Source: Tribonema minus (taxonomy: Eukaryota; Sar; Xanthophyceae; Tribonematales; Tribonemataceae). From it: DNA of 64,000 nucleotides. Shown here in pieces: positions 28,216 to 38,600 of the stretch (position 1 is the first letter of the stretch; every line of letters starts with the position of its first letter). The notes under the pieces are model-generated. The model did no database searches and was not told where the DNA came from. It saw nothing but the letters and a program-made list of their open reading frames with translations. Where the stretch lies: contig JAFCMP010000514.1 of NCBI GenBank assembly GCA_017506865.1, forward strand, positions 1,364,001-1,428,000, written 5' to 3'. The position numbers and the translations under genes are program-made.

Positions 28216-30063
28216 CGGCGCGAGCCCTGCGTCGCGCAGCGTCTGCGCCATGTCCGCGTACGCGCGCGGCGGAAACGCGCTGCGCATCTCGAACGGCGGC
28301 GCCGCAGCGCGAGCGCTCGCCAGGTGCCGCGCGATCACCGCGCGCAGCACGCCGACGCTGCAGTGCTCGGGCAGGCGCACCAGCAGCAGCGCTCCTCCAC
28401 GCGCGCTGTCGGGAGTGCGAACCTGTATGGAGGTCAGCTGCGGCGCGCTGCTGCCGCTGCTGCTGCTGCTGCGGCACAGCGCCACGGTGTCGGCGGTTAT
28501 GGTGCCCCCGTGCTGCTCGCTGCCGCTGCTGCTGCTGTGCGAGCCGTGAGGCGCGTGCTGCTCCACAAAGAGCAGTGCGGGAGACGCTGGCTGGTCGCTA
28601 AAGTGCAAACCGCCGTCAGAGCCGTCTAGTCTGGATGCGAGCGCTTCCGCTGCATTGTGATCTTCACTGACATGTCTATGAGCCTGCGCTTGTGAAGAAG
28701 GCTTTGTGCGATGTGTTCTGTTTGCTCTCACACCGGAGCTGTTACAACTGCTGCCTTCCCTGTGCCTCCCGCTATCGTCACTATCCCCGCTACGGCACGC
28801 AGTATTACTGCCACCTAGCATTGTGCCGCCGCCGCAGCTGCTGCCACAGCCGACGCCGCCGCCGCCGCCGCTTTTTCTTCCGCCGCCGCTGCATTTTCTT
28901 CCGACGCCGCTGCTGCCGCCACTGCCAGTGATGGCGGCACTGCCACCGCCACTGCTGTTGATGCTGCAGCCGCCGCCGCCATCGCCACCGCCGCAGCCTC
29001 CGCTGCCGCCGCCGTCGCCGCCTCCGCCGCCGCCGCCCCCGCTGCTGCTGAAGCCCTCGTCCAACCGCCGTCCGACGCCGGAGAACGGCGCAGCACGCAA
29101 GCCGCTGCCGATGCCGCTCACCCCGCGCCTGTCCTGCACCTCCGTCAGGAAGCCGTCGGGGTAGCGCCGGCGCAGCTCGGACGGGAAGAAACCGTCCAGT
29201 ACGTCGCGTATGAAGGCCTGCGTGTCGACGGCGTCGTAGCGGCGCAGGCAGCTGCCCTCGCCGCCGAGCGACAGGCCGTCCGCGTAGATGCTCAGCGCGA
29301 CGGTGTCGGGCCGCGAGAGGCGCGCGCGGCGGCCGCTGCGGACGACGCCGCCGCCACGCTCTTCCAGGATTATCGTGTTGAGGTCGTGGATGCGGGCGAT
29401 GAGCAGGTCGAGATCGAGCTGCGGCACCGTGGCCGCGCCCTCGGTCCATGGCAGAAGGACGTCCCTGTCGGTGTCAATTGGCGGTGGGGGAGCGTCGCCG
29501 CCACCGCCGCTGCTAGTGCCTACCCACTTCAACCCGTAGTCATTTAGGAATGTCTCCATTTCCTCCACCTGCCGTCTGAGCCTCTGATTCTCTCTCTCGG
29601 CCGCCAGCAGCGGCGCAGCGTTTCCGCCGGTGGCCGCGTCGAGTTGCCGCATGAGTGTGGCTTTTGTCTTCTTCATGCCCTCCAGCTGCGCACTCTGGCA
29701 AGCCACCTCTGACTCTAAGGCTGCCACGTTGGCACGGAGTGCAACGGTGCGCATCATCACGAGCCTGTCCAGCTCGGCGTCCACACATAATGATCGAGTG
29801 CCGCTTCCTCGTTCGGTAGCCGGTGCCGCATGTGAAAATCGGTCAACACCGTCACCACTGCTGCCGGCCACATTGGTCTCAGGTGCTCTGGCGCGCGCAG
29901 ATGGGGTTCTTGGCCTCCCCATCGATCGCTGCTGGAAAGGCAGGAGGTCATTAAGCAAGGCCCTTTCGAAGCTGTGCTCCCGGCTGTCAGAACCTGCTGC
30001 TGCAGCACTCAAGGGCCGCCGCCTTGATACCGGAGGCCGACTGGGTGCCCCGCGACCTTGCAT
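28180..30063 (-). CDS. UBX domain protein 11-like (SEP + UBX domains)
   Basis: Single-exon ORF of 627 aa. Order: basic N-terminus; coiled coil about 95-175 with LESEVACQSAQLEGMKK and ERENQRLRRQVEEME; SEP domain about 255-320 (IYADGLSLGG...FIRDVLDGFFPSELRRRYPD); long Gly/Ser-rich linker about 340-500; C-terminal UBX-like ubiquitin fold (TSIQVRTPDSARGG...LRDAGLAPTATLLL). SEP plus UBX with a preceding coiled coil matches UBXN11 (Socius), a p97/CDC48 adaptor family member linked in animals to Rho/actin and cilia. The start is the first ATG, with no upstream in-frame Met seen. The linker is coded by GCC/GCT-type repeats and may vary in length. A divergent or convergent partner is not obvious. Confident in domains; function is inferred. 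Confidence 0.82.
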   Translation of the reverse strand: MQGRGAPSRPPVSRRRPLSAAAAGSDSREHSFERALLNDLLPFQQRSMGRPRTPSARARAPETNVAGSSGDGVDRFSHAAPATERGSGTRSLCVDAELDRLVMMRTVALRANVAALESEVACQSAQLEGMKKTKATLMRQLDAATGGNAAPLLAAERENQRLRRQVEEMETFLNDYGLKWVGTSSGGGGDAPPPPIDTDRDVLLPWTEGAATVPQLDLDLLIARIHDLNTIILEERGGGVVRSGRRARLSRPDTVALSIYADGLSLGGEGSCLRRYDAVDTQAFIRDVLDGFFPSELRRRYPDGFLTEVQDRRGVSGIGSGLRAAPFSGVGRRLDEGFSSSGGGGGGGGDGGGSGGCGGGDGGGGCSINSSGGGSAAITGSGGSSGVGRKCSGGGRKSGGGGGVGCGSSCGGGTMLGGSNTACRSGDSDDSGRHREGSSCNSSGVRANRTHRTKPSSQAQAHRHVSEDHNAAEALASRLDGSDGGLHFSDQPASPALLFVEQHAPHGSHSSSSGSEQHGGTITADTVALCRSSSSSGSSAPQLTSIQVRTPDSARGGALLLVRLPEHCSVGVLRAVIARHLASARAAAPPFEMRSAFPPRAYADMAQTLRDAGLAPTATLLLRRCPG

Positions 30064-30562
30064 GACTGAGTTTTGCAGGCTCGGCGATCACATTACTACT
30101 ACTTCAATTTAAAAAGAACACATTTGACGGTTTTTCAAATGTAACGTTCGACCAAAGAAAAGCCTCTGATTATGCGCCTTACTTACCAACACGTGCCCAA
30201 CTTGTACTGCTGACTACTTGCGTCACGGTATGCACAGATGCCGTCGTTCCAGTCCTATCCCCAGCTAAGCCGATGCTGCAAACCCTGACAGCACTGCGCA
30301 TGTGGATCGATCGTACTGCTTCGTGGCATACAGCATGGAATTATACACTGACAACATGGTAAACTGTTGTGCTGCATGATGTATGCACACAAGGAAACTG
30401 CGCCATTCTTTCCAGCATTGACACACGGCAGCAGCAGGATGGAATCGCCTGTTGTGCAGTCGCTCGCTGCCAACATCTGCGCATTCGCGACGCGCACACA
30501 CACTCACATAAGCAAGACCCTCGGCTCAAGGTGAATGGCCCTGCTAATGCAGTAAGCGCGTG
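30064..30562. other. Intergenic, UBXN11-like promoter and POLR3K 3' end
   Basis: AT-richer than its surroundings (for example 30100-30145). It must contain the UBXN11-like promoter and the POLR3K 3' UTR. Three short overlapping minus-strand frames exist near 30265-30529 with no recognisable protein. Confidence 0.4.
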
Positions 30563-31977
30563 TCATTCATTCCAGCGGAAGCCACAGTCGACGCATTTGT
30601 AGAACACGGTCATGGGCTCGTCAGCGGATCTGAGCTGCGCCTGGAAGAAGTAGGCCTCCTTGCCCTTGCCCGGATCCCTGACATGCCGCAGAAAAACAGA
30701 TCAGGAGTCAGCTGGCTCTCGAATGACGTAGACAGCAATGGAGTCAATGTGTGGCTTATGCAGGTCAGGTACGTGTTGTACTGATGGTGGCCCGATGATA
30801 TGCGGAGCTCAAAATGCGGACAAACAAGCCTTTTTTCATCAGCAGAAACTCTGCGTGTGACTTCAGATCTGTGGCCGGCTGCAGGCTCTGAACCACCTAC
30901 TGTTGAGCAGGCATGCAAGGTCACTGTGCGACAATTTGACTTCCTGCTACTACTACTGAACTCAATCCCTGAGCATCGGCAACTTGCGCGAAAAGTCTGC
31001 ATTGCAGTTGAAGTACATCACAAATGCTTGGCGGTGAACTTCGATGGTCGGCGCACTGGGTATTGCATCAGACACTAGCAACTGACTGTGGCGCTCGGCA
31101 CACTGTGGACGCACAGAGCGCCCAGTGGCAGTGCTATGCGCACAGCCAACTCACCAAGCAACACGCGCCAGCTACCCCACCCCCCCCCCCTTCCCATCCA
31201 AAAGTATGTGAAAGGGTCTGACAACGAACTCACAACCGCATCAGACTTCTGGCTTACTGTGTGCGATAATTAGGCATACACAACAACTAATGGGCTCGTT
31301 GGTGCGCTGTAGCTCGCTTGCGCTGGTCGCGAGCGCCGCATGCACGCACCCCTGTGCGTGCGTGGAGCGTTCACTCACTTGCAGTTGGCATCTGACCCTC
31401 GTTTCTGGGACATACTTGCTCGCAAATAAGTACCAGCAATTGTCACAGAATGAGGTCAGCAGCGCAGTGCGGCGAGCATGCGCTGTCCGCAGCAAACACG
31501 GCGCTTCCGCACGCGTGCACGCAAGGACGGCGCCCACTCCCACGCTGTCGGCACCTGCCCTCGCCTGTGAAACACTTCAAGTATTGAAGTCGCGCGCCGT
31601 GGCGACACAAGCCTGTGATCTTGAGTTGGTCTGAGAGGACGGTCAACCATTTCTTTGGGCTTCTGAAGAATGGGAAAAACTAATACTTTGAAGCAAGATT
31701 TTACGAAAGAGTGAGGAAGGGGCTCGTGCGGCGCGCGCGGAGCGTCCACTCACTTGCAGTCGGCGCACGCCACGGGCGCCTTGTCGACGTTGACCCACGC
31801 GTCCGCGCCGCCGAGCACGTCGTCCACCTCCTTGCGCTGCAGCGTGAGCGCCTTGGTCACCTTGCCGCCCTGCCCGAGCGGGTGCACGTACGGGCACGTC
31901 TGGCACGCAAAGCGCTGCCCGCCGCGCGTCGCCGCCTCCACCATGAGCAGGTTGCCGCACGTGGGGCAGAAGAGCAT
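30563..31977 (-). CDS. POLR3K: RNA polymerase III subunit RPC10/C11 (POLR3K)
   Basis: Two exons, 31977-31754 and 30677-30563, phase 2; 112 aa, close to the 108-aa human protein. N-terminal zinc ribbon: MLFCPTCGNLLMVE...FACQTCPYVHP, Cys pairs at 4/7 and about 27/30. Linker: EVDDVLGGADAWVNVDK, then CADCK. The C-terminal TFIIS-like ribbon includes the diagnostic QLRSADEPMTVFYKC and ends CGFRWNE. The RSADE acidic hairpin is the RNA-cleavage element. The subunit works in the nucleus in Pol III termination, RNA cleavage and re-initiation. The 1.08 kb intron contains nothing recognised beyond short C tracts. Start is fixed by conservation from the first residue. Upstream tandem copies carry the same start codon. 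Confidence 0.95.
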
Positions 31978-32545
31978 GGCGTCGCCCCCGCTGCGCTGCT
32001 GCCACGCCGCGCCGCGCCGAGCCTGGAGCAGTGGCGGCGGCAGCGGCGGCGGCAGTGCGCGTCAGTCATGTGAGCGTCGCGACTTGCTGAGTAGGGGGCG
32101 AGTGTGGGGATTGAGCGTTGCCGCCTCCACCATGAGCAAGTTGCCGCACGTGGGGCAGAAGAGCATGGTGTCGCCCCGCTGCGCTGCCGCGCACGCCGCG
32201 CTGCGCCTGGCGCGTGTGGAGCAGCAGCGGCGGCGGCGGCGGCGGTGCGCGTCAGTCATGTGAGCGTCGCGATTTGCTAAGTAGGGTGCGTAAGGTCGTG
32301 AGCAACGCCGCTGTAGCTATCAGCAAAGCGGCCGTGCGTAGGGCAGAAGCGCATATGCTCGCCTGCTGCAGTGCGCCGGCGCTGCGTGTGTGTGCAGCAG
32401 CAGCGGTGGCGGCAAAGAACAACCTCGGTCGTGCGCGCGCGTCGTGACTTGCCAAGTAGGGTGCGTGGTGTCGTGCGCGCGGGGGGGGAAGCGACGCTGC
32501 CGCCTGCGTCACCAAGGCTGCTGCACGTGCATAGCACGCGTGCCT
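31978..32545 (-). repeat. Tandem ladder of the POLR3K start region
   Basis: Units of 187-191 bp contain the 5' UTR and about 45 bases of coding sequence. The second unit has an intact ATG at 32166 with the first 14-15 codons nearly unchanged (MLFCPTCGNLLMVEAAT), then runs into the next unit. The third (ATG at 32354) is degraded (MRFCPTHGR). A fourth, near 32497-32540, is barely recognisable. Units share TTGC(T/C)(A/G)AGTAGGG at their joints. Confidence 0.92.
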
Positions 32546-32667
32546 CGCACGCGAGGCTCCAATGCGGCGCTTCGTGTAGCCCAGCTAGGGGCGCTCGCGA
32601 TGCAGTCACCAGGGGCATGCATGATGACAAACACAGCTACTTCACGCATGGACGTCTCACCCCGTAC

Positions 32668-32755
32668 CTGTGCAGCTCTTGCTGAACTCTGCCCCCACTT
32701 TCAGCAGTCGCGCAAACTCCTCCGCTGCTGCGGTGCGCCGCCGCCGCGCCTGCGC
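32668..32755 (-). CDS. Candidate isolated coding exon
   Basis: Minus strand: a C-rich acceptor (CCCCCCAG) is followed by an 88-base open stretch and a CACAG|GTACGG donor. It would encode AQARRRRTAAAEEFARLLKV then GAEFSKSC, a plausible amphipathic helix. No partner exon was found upstream (to about 33.2 kb) or downstream. It could be part of an unrecognised gene or of a 5'-extended POLR3K transcript. Confidence 0.3.
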
Positions 32756-34537
32756 CTGGGGGGGCAAGGAGAGCTAGGAGTCAGCAGTGCTCAGGCGGCT
32801 CAGCGAGCGGCTGCACCGCGTTTGCGACTGTGAAACTGGAAGTGCGGGGTCCGGGATCAGCAGGTTATGTGACCAATGCGGAGAAACCGCGCTAACGCAA
32901 TGGTACTCGTGCGCCGCACCAGTAGCCTAGCGCCGACGTCACATACAGCACTACAGCCGCCGATGTCAGCGCTATAGGCGTCGATGTGCCCGTTGTGCGG
33001 TCCGGGCTGCACCACACCTGGCCATGCGCTTGACGGCCTCATGCTGCAGAACAGCCCCCTAACAGCAGCGTGCTCCGCAGCATGACAGCAGTCGCACGTT
33101 GCGTGCTATTCGAGGGCAAAACGGCAGCTGGCATGCCTCTGTGCGGCGCGCGCCGCCGCGCCCACCGACAGCGGGCTGCTGCGATGAGCTATCTTCTGCA
33201 CGCCTTTTCCATCAGGTAATTATGACGGTCAACATGCGTCAATGGTCCCTACGGGATAAGCAGGGTTTTCAACTGTGGCTTTTCTCAGACCCCAAGCAGC
33301 GACTGCACACAGGTAGTGCACCAGTATAACACGCTTGGGCGCAAATTGTTGCTCTTGACGTTCAAAGGCCGCATGCACACATGTGCATGACGCTAATTGT
33401 GCATCAAAATGTGTATCGATTGAGAAATTGCTGTTGGCCTGCAACGTGCATCTCTTGGAGCGTGAACTGGCTATATGTGCTGCAGCAACTGACCCTTCTT
33501 TTGTAAAATTCTGCAACGCGCGCAGGATGGCATAGCGAAGGCAATGATTGGTGGCTGATTGCTTTTTCTGTTGCTCTGACAGCAGTGAGGGTGGGCACTA
33601 GTTGGCCTATGTGCATCGTCGACCAGAGCGGATATCGCACTGGTCAAAGCACCAAGTGCTGACTTGAGTTGTGCTCCATCAATAATGCTGAAAAGTCACA
33701 GTCGGGGCTCAGCATTTGCGGCTGAACTGCGATGAGGACAAAGCGCAGCTGGCTAAGAAAAAAGGTCCAAGCTCGATTGCACCGCGCAAGCCGCTTATGC
33801 CTAAATCCGTCATGAAATTGGCCGGTTCTGTCAGCAGCACACTTGAATTGCTTGCCTGTTTGCTTCAGGGCCAGTGATGCGTACAAAACTACAGGCATCC
33901 ACTGTGTACGTGACATGTTGCATGCCTCGGGCGGCAGATGCTCACCTTCAAGTAGACTCCAGCTTACTCTATGCGATCTCCGGTATAATCCGCCAGCCAC
34001 CGACCGCTGCTCCTCGATGATTGCACGCTAGCAAGCACCGCTCCTCTTCTAATTATTAAAAACAAGATTGAAGTTAAAGGAGTTGAAGTTGAAGTTAAAC
34101 TTTTGAGGTTAGGTTTTTATTCTTGATGGGCGGCGAGAATGTGGTACAGTAGTTCAAAAACACGATAAGTGTGAAGAGGGGATGCGCAAATGCGCTGCAG
34201 AGGCGGAGCGTCGCCAATATACTGAGTGACGGTCAATGTTGTCCTGTCTGGGTAGGGTCACCACGTAAGATTTAAAGTGGTGGGTCACAAAGTCGCGGTG
34301 GGTCACTTTACGCGGAGAGCTGCAGCCAACAGGAGGGCATGGTCGCTGAGAAGCTTTGATGTTTCGGCTCTCGTGCCTCACACTTTGCAGCAGGTGTGTC
34401 CCTGTGGCTCATTTGTCCAATCACTTGCGTTTTGACCCGAGGCTTGCCGCGTGGCGAAAGAGGCCGCTGTTAGACTTCTGCTAACCACCCATGGTCTACT
34501 TGTCTCCTGCTCTCAGGAATTTCGCTGCTCTGTCGCC
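32756..34537. other. Intergenic, nothing clear
   Basis: Short open stretches on both strands, none recognisable. TTGAAGTTGAAGTT-type units at 34065-34106. Contains the promoter of the trypsin-like gene; its ATG could also be 34451, in the same frame. Confidence 0.4.
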
Positions 34538-35571
34538 ATGTCTGAGGGTGCTGCCGCCGCTGCTGCGGTGCGGGTGCGGGCGCGCTTGACACAGGAAGAG
34601 GAGGAGCTGCAGCGGCTCCGCCGGCAAATAGCCGACTTCGAGCGCGCTCTGGATACGAAGCCGTTTGCACCTTCGAGCGTCGGACTGAGCTCCCGGCAGG
34701 CCGTGCAGGATGAGCTTGAGCTCCCGCGGACAAATCTACCCGCTTTGCAAGATCTGGTGCTTGTGTACGCACAGCGTGTCCAACTCCTGGAGCAGCAGCA
34801 GCAGCAGCAGGGTCGCGCAGGTGAGCGCGCGGCTGTATGAGTTCACGACACGTAACTTCAAGGCCTTTTCGCTTCAGGCCACGTGCTGCAATGCTTCGCA
34901 CTCAAAGGCTTTGCGTCTGGCTTGTGTGTCCATTCCCGTCGGGCGAGCTTCTATCATAACCAGGTGGGACTGCCGTCGGTGCATTGTCGGAAGCAACCGC
35001 AAAGTATGTTGCAACATATTGTGGTCTACAACGTGCTTTTCCCACGTTCTATTTGATGCGCCGTCACGTCATGAGTGTTGAATGCAACGACCATGCTCGT
35101 ACTCACTTGTGGCGCGCAGTAGCTCAAATAGTGCCACAAACTACTGCAGTTGGAGCTGTGTGTGTCCACGGAAAACTTGATACAACATGCAGCGAGATGT
35201 CGACTCACCGCTCCGCTGTAGCAATGCAATAACAGCACAACAGCACGCGCCTGTGTTGCAACAGCGGTAGCACTTGACTACTGATTGTAGTAACTATAGC
35301 TTCAGCTAGAGTGTGCCCTTTCAGCTAGTAGCCCAATGGCCCGCACAAGCCAGCTTGCAGGCAGGAAGAGTCCATCGACGATGCAGCAGCCAGACGCCAG
35401 GCCAAGGACAAAATATGCAGGGCCAACATTCGGTGACACAGAGAACACCATGTCTGCAGCAGCAGCAGCAGGAGCGCAGGCAATCCAGTGCACAGGGCGC
35501 AATGAGCCCGACATGCAGCAGCAGCCTTTCAGCTCGTGCATGTCGATCTGGTAGCGTGGCGTACATGCTGG

Positions 35572-35620
<49 letters not shown>

Positions 35621-38600
35621 CAGAAGTACTGTGTTGCACATGGGATGCGGTCCCATGCAGCGCTGAGGCCCGCTTCTCCTGGTACTTGTAGTCTTGCATT
35701 CGGTTCTTGCAGGCTTTGGTAATTTCCTGCATCAGCAGCAATTAGTAAGAGCAACTTAAAGCAGCCTGTACAGTGCTGTATCTGCCGCACCTGTTAAAAG
35801 ACCGTAGCGGATGACACACGCTCTACGCCTTCCTGTGCACATCTCAACACCTGTTCACGGCACCGCACACTAGCTGCCTGCCTGTAGTATTCACCCACCG
35901 GATGTTTGGTGAGCCAAATCTTCAGCTCCACTCACCTGTGCGCCGTCTGATGACGCTGAGGGGCATGCATTTTATATCGCAGTCAAAGCACAGTCTCATA
36001 GGCCTAGCTCACCACACACACACAACACAGGAGTTCCGTTCATAGGACTGTGACACATAAGATAATTAAGCGCCTTCGCATTCCTAGACCCCCCCCCTCC
36101 CCCCCAACCCCCGGCCTGCAGGGCTGCTATGCACAAAGTTGATGCACAAAGTTCCAACTCTTACTACGTAGTATTTGTGATGTCCTGTGATTTGCTGTCT
36201 GTGTCCGCACCATCTCGGCACCCAAGTTGTGCTTGCTCATGCCGTTGTGCTACAATTGTTGTTATGCAACGAGCTTCGAGGTAGCCAGGCCTCCGGTGGT
36301 ATCGCCTTCTGATCAGCTCCGCAGGGCGCCTCTTGCGATGTGCACTTGCTACTTGGTCGTCCGTGATTCTGCACTTTTTCATGTCTCCCAGTGACCACTG
36401 CTACAAGCTCAAACGTAATCTTGCTGACAGCCCTTTGCGTTGGCATGTGCCTGTGTCATTGCAGGCCTCCAGCAACGCAGAGCTGCTGCTGCTGCCGGTG
36501 GCGATCCTTTGGGGCAAGCTGCGGCCGCTCACCCAGGTGAGGAGGCTGCCACTCTCTACACTGTGTCTTATCAAGGCATGCCGGTTGTCTGGTATGCTGC
36601 TGCTGCTGCTGCTGCTGCAGTGCTCAGCATGTTGAAGTGCTCAAGAGGATCATGTTGATGGTCTGTTAAAGGGTGTTGTCAAAGGGTGTTGGACACTTGG
36701 TGTTCCACCTTCATCGGTCATGCCATGCCACTGCAGAACCTGCTATGTGGGATCTCATGCAGCGCGATGGTCATACACCCAAACGACCCAATGGCAGTCC
36801 AGAGATTGCGGCATACGTGCTGGTCGCATACACTGTGATCAATGCACTGATCGCCACCCCGCTACTACATGCTTATCATATCCACGACGTCATCTCCGCA
36901 CCTACTGCTCACAGAGCACACTCTTTCGCATGCAGACAATAAGCGCATGAAGGATGCGTGGGGTTGCGTCGGCCTCATCACGCATCACGGTGAGCGTGCA
37001 GGGACCGTAGTCCGGCTGACCCAAGATGGCCTCTGCGTCAGCGCTGCCCATGTATTCCTGGAGGGAGAGGAGTTTCTGCACATGAGGGCCTGGGGTCAGC
37101 CGCTGAGGCTTGTGGCAAGCTGCCCCAGCGAAGACATCATCTTCCTTCAAGGTGAGCAGCAGTGATTTCGGTTTGTGCCTTATCGTTTGGTCAGGCGCTG
37201 CGCTCAGTAGCAATGATTCCTGCATGCATAGTGTCTACACTGTGTACACGGTCCGTTGCTCATGACATGTCAGCAGCAACGTCAACACGATGGGCATGCA
37301 TGTTGTGGTCTTGTGATGGTGTTGTGCACCGCTTTAGAAATTCAGAGCGCAGCGCCTGTATCACTGATCGAAGCACAATCACCAACGAATGCGGCAGCCC
37401 CAACCACACTTGCGGACCGAGACACGCACATTTGGTTGGTCGTTGCGCGCTGGCAGGCAACAGCCGCAGCGCACACCAGCGCTAGTCAAAGGATTTTGGG
37501 TGTTGGCATCAACTGCAATCAAGGACAATTGCGTCCTCTTTGTATACTGTGCACGCCAAACATGCAAGTTGCAAGAAGCAATGAGAATTAAAAAAATTTA
37601 TCCCTCCATCGGCAAAAATCAGACCCTTTATGATCTAATCAGACCGGCGACTACTGCCACCATGACTGTTGGCAACAAACGATTTCGATTCGTAAGTGCA
37701 ATATCCCAGCTACTTCAACTTGCAGTGCTGACACACGCTTTGATCCTCAGCTACTTCAACCTACAGTCTTGACCCATTGACACACACTTGAAGTCATGCC
37801 ATCCGAAGTCGGATATATGGGTTGGAGTCAAAGTTGAAGTTTGAGTGGACTTCCCTGGTAACGCTTTGGGCAAGTGTGTGGGGCCCACGGAGCTGCCGCA
37901 GACCATCGCTGCCTTCCACTCGCTGGCGAGTGGTGAAGGCGTTGCAGGAGCGTAATTGCTTCTCTAATTGTATAATGCTGCTGCCATTGCCTATTATTAC
38001 TTGAAGTTGAAGTTGTGGTGACGGTCATGAGAACCTCGGGGGGTCCCACTAGGCCACAGCTTCAGCAAAGCACACTTGAAGTGATGATTTTCTTTTGAAC
38101 ATCAAAATGAACTTGAAGTATCTCATCAATCGCTTGTTTACTGCAACTTCAAGTGGTGCTGCTACTCTCACGATTGCACTCTATCTTCACAAAAAGTATC
38201 GTAAACAGACCAAGCATACAGGGTCTAATGTTCGCCAATTCAGGGCCACTGTGTCACAGCTGTGCCCCCAATGAGTGATTTGTAAGGTCAAAGCACAATT
38301 GCTGCCTGCAGCCATCACAACTGTTGGCGATGGGCAAAACTTCATGATGGGAAGGGAAGGGAAGGGAAGGGAAGGGAAGGGAAGGGAAGGGAAGGGAAGG
38401 GAAGGAAAAAGGGCATCAATTTGCTGTGATAGGGAACCTCTCCTTAGACTTTTGGCGGGGAGTGGTGTATGCGATGTCAACTGCATCTCCTACCTAACCA
38501 GTAGCATGCATGTTGGCTTGTCGTTATCAATGCTGAGGCTGGAACATCAGCTCCAAGCAGCAGTGTTTGCATCCACTAGGGCAATGCATGCATTACACTT

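Noticed and set aside
28180-29170. Long opposite-strand and other-frame ORFs over the UBXN11-like gene
   Set aside because: They are shadows of GCC/GCT-rich coding sequence; their products are Pro, Arg or Ala homopolymers.
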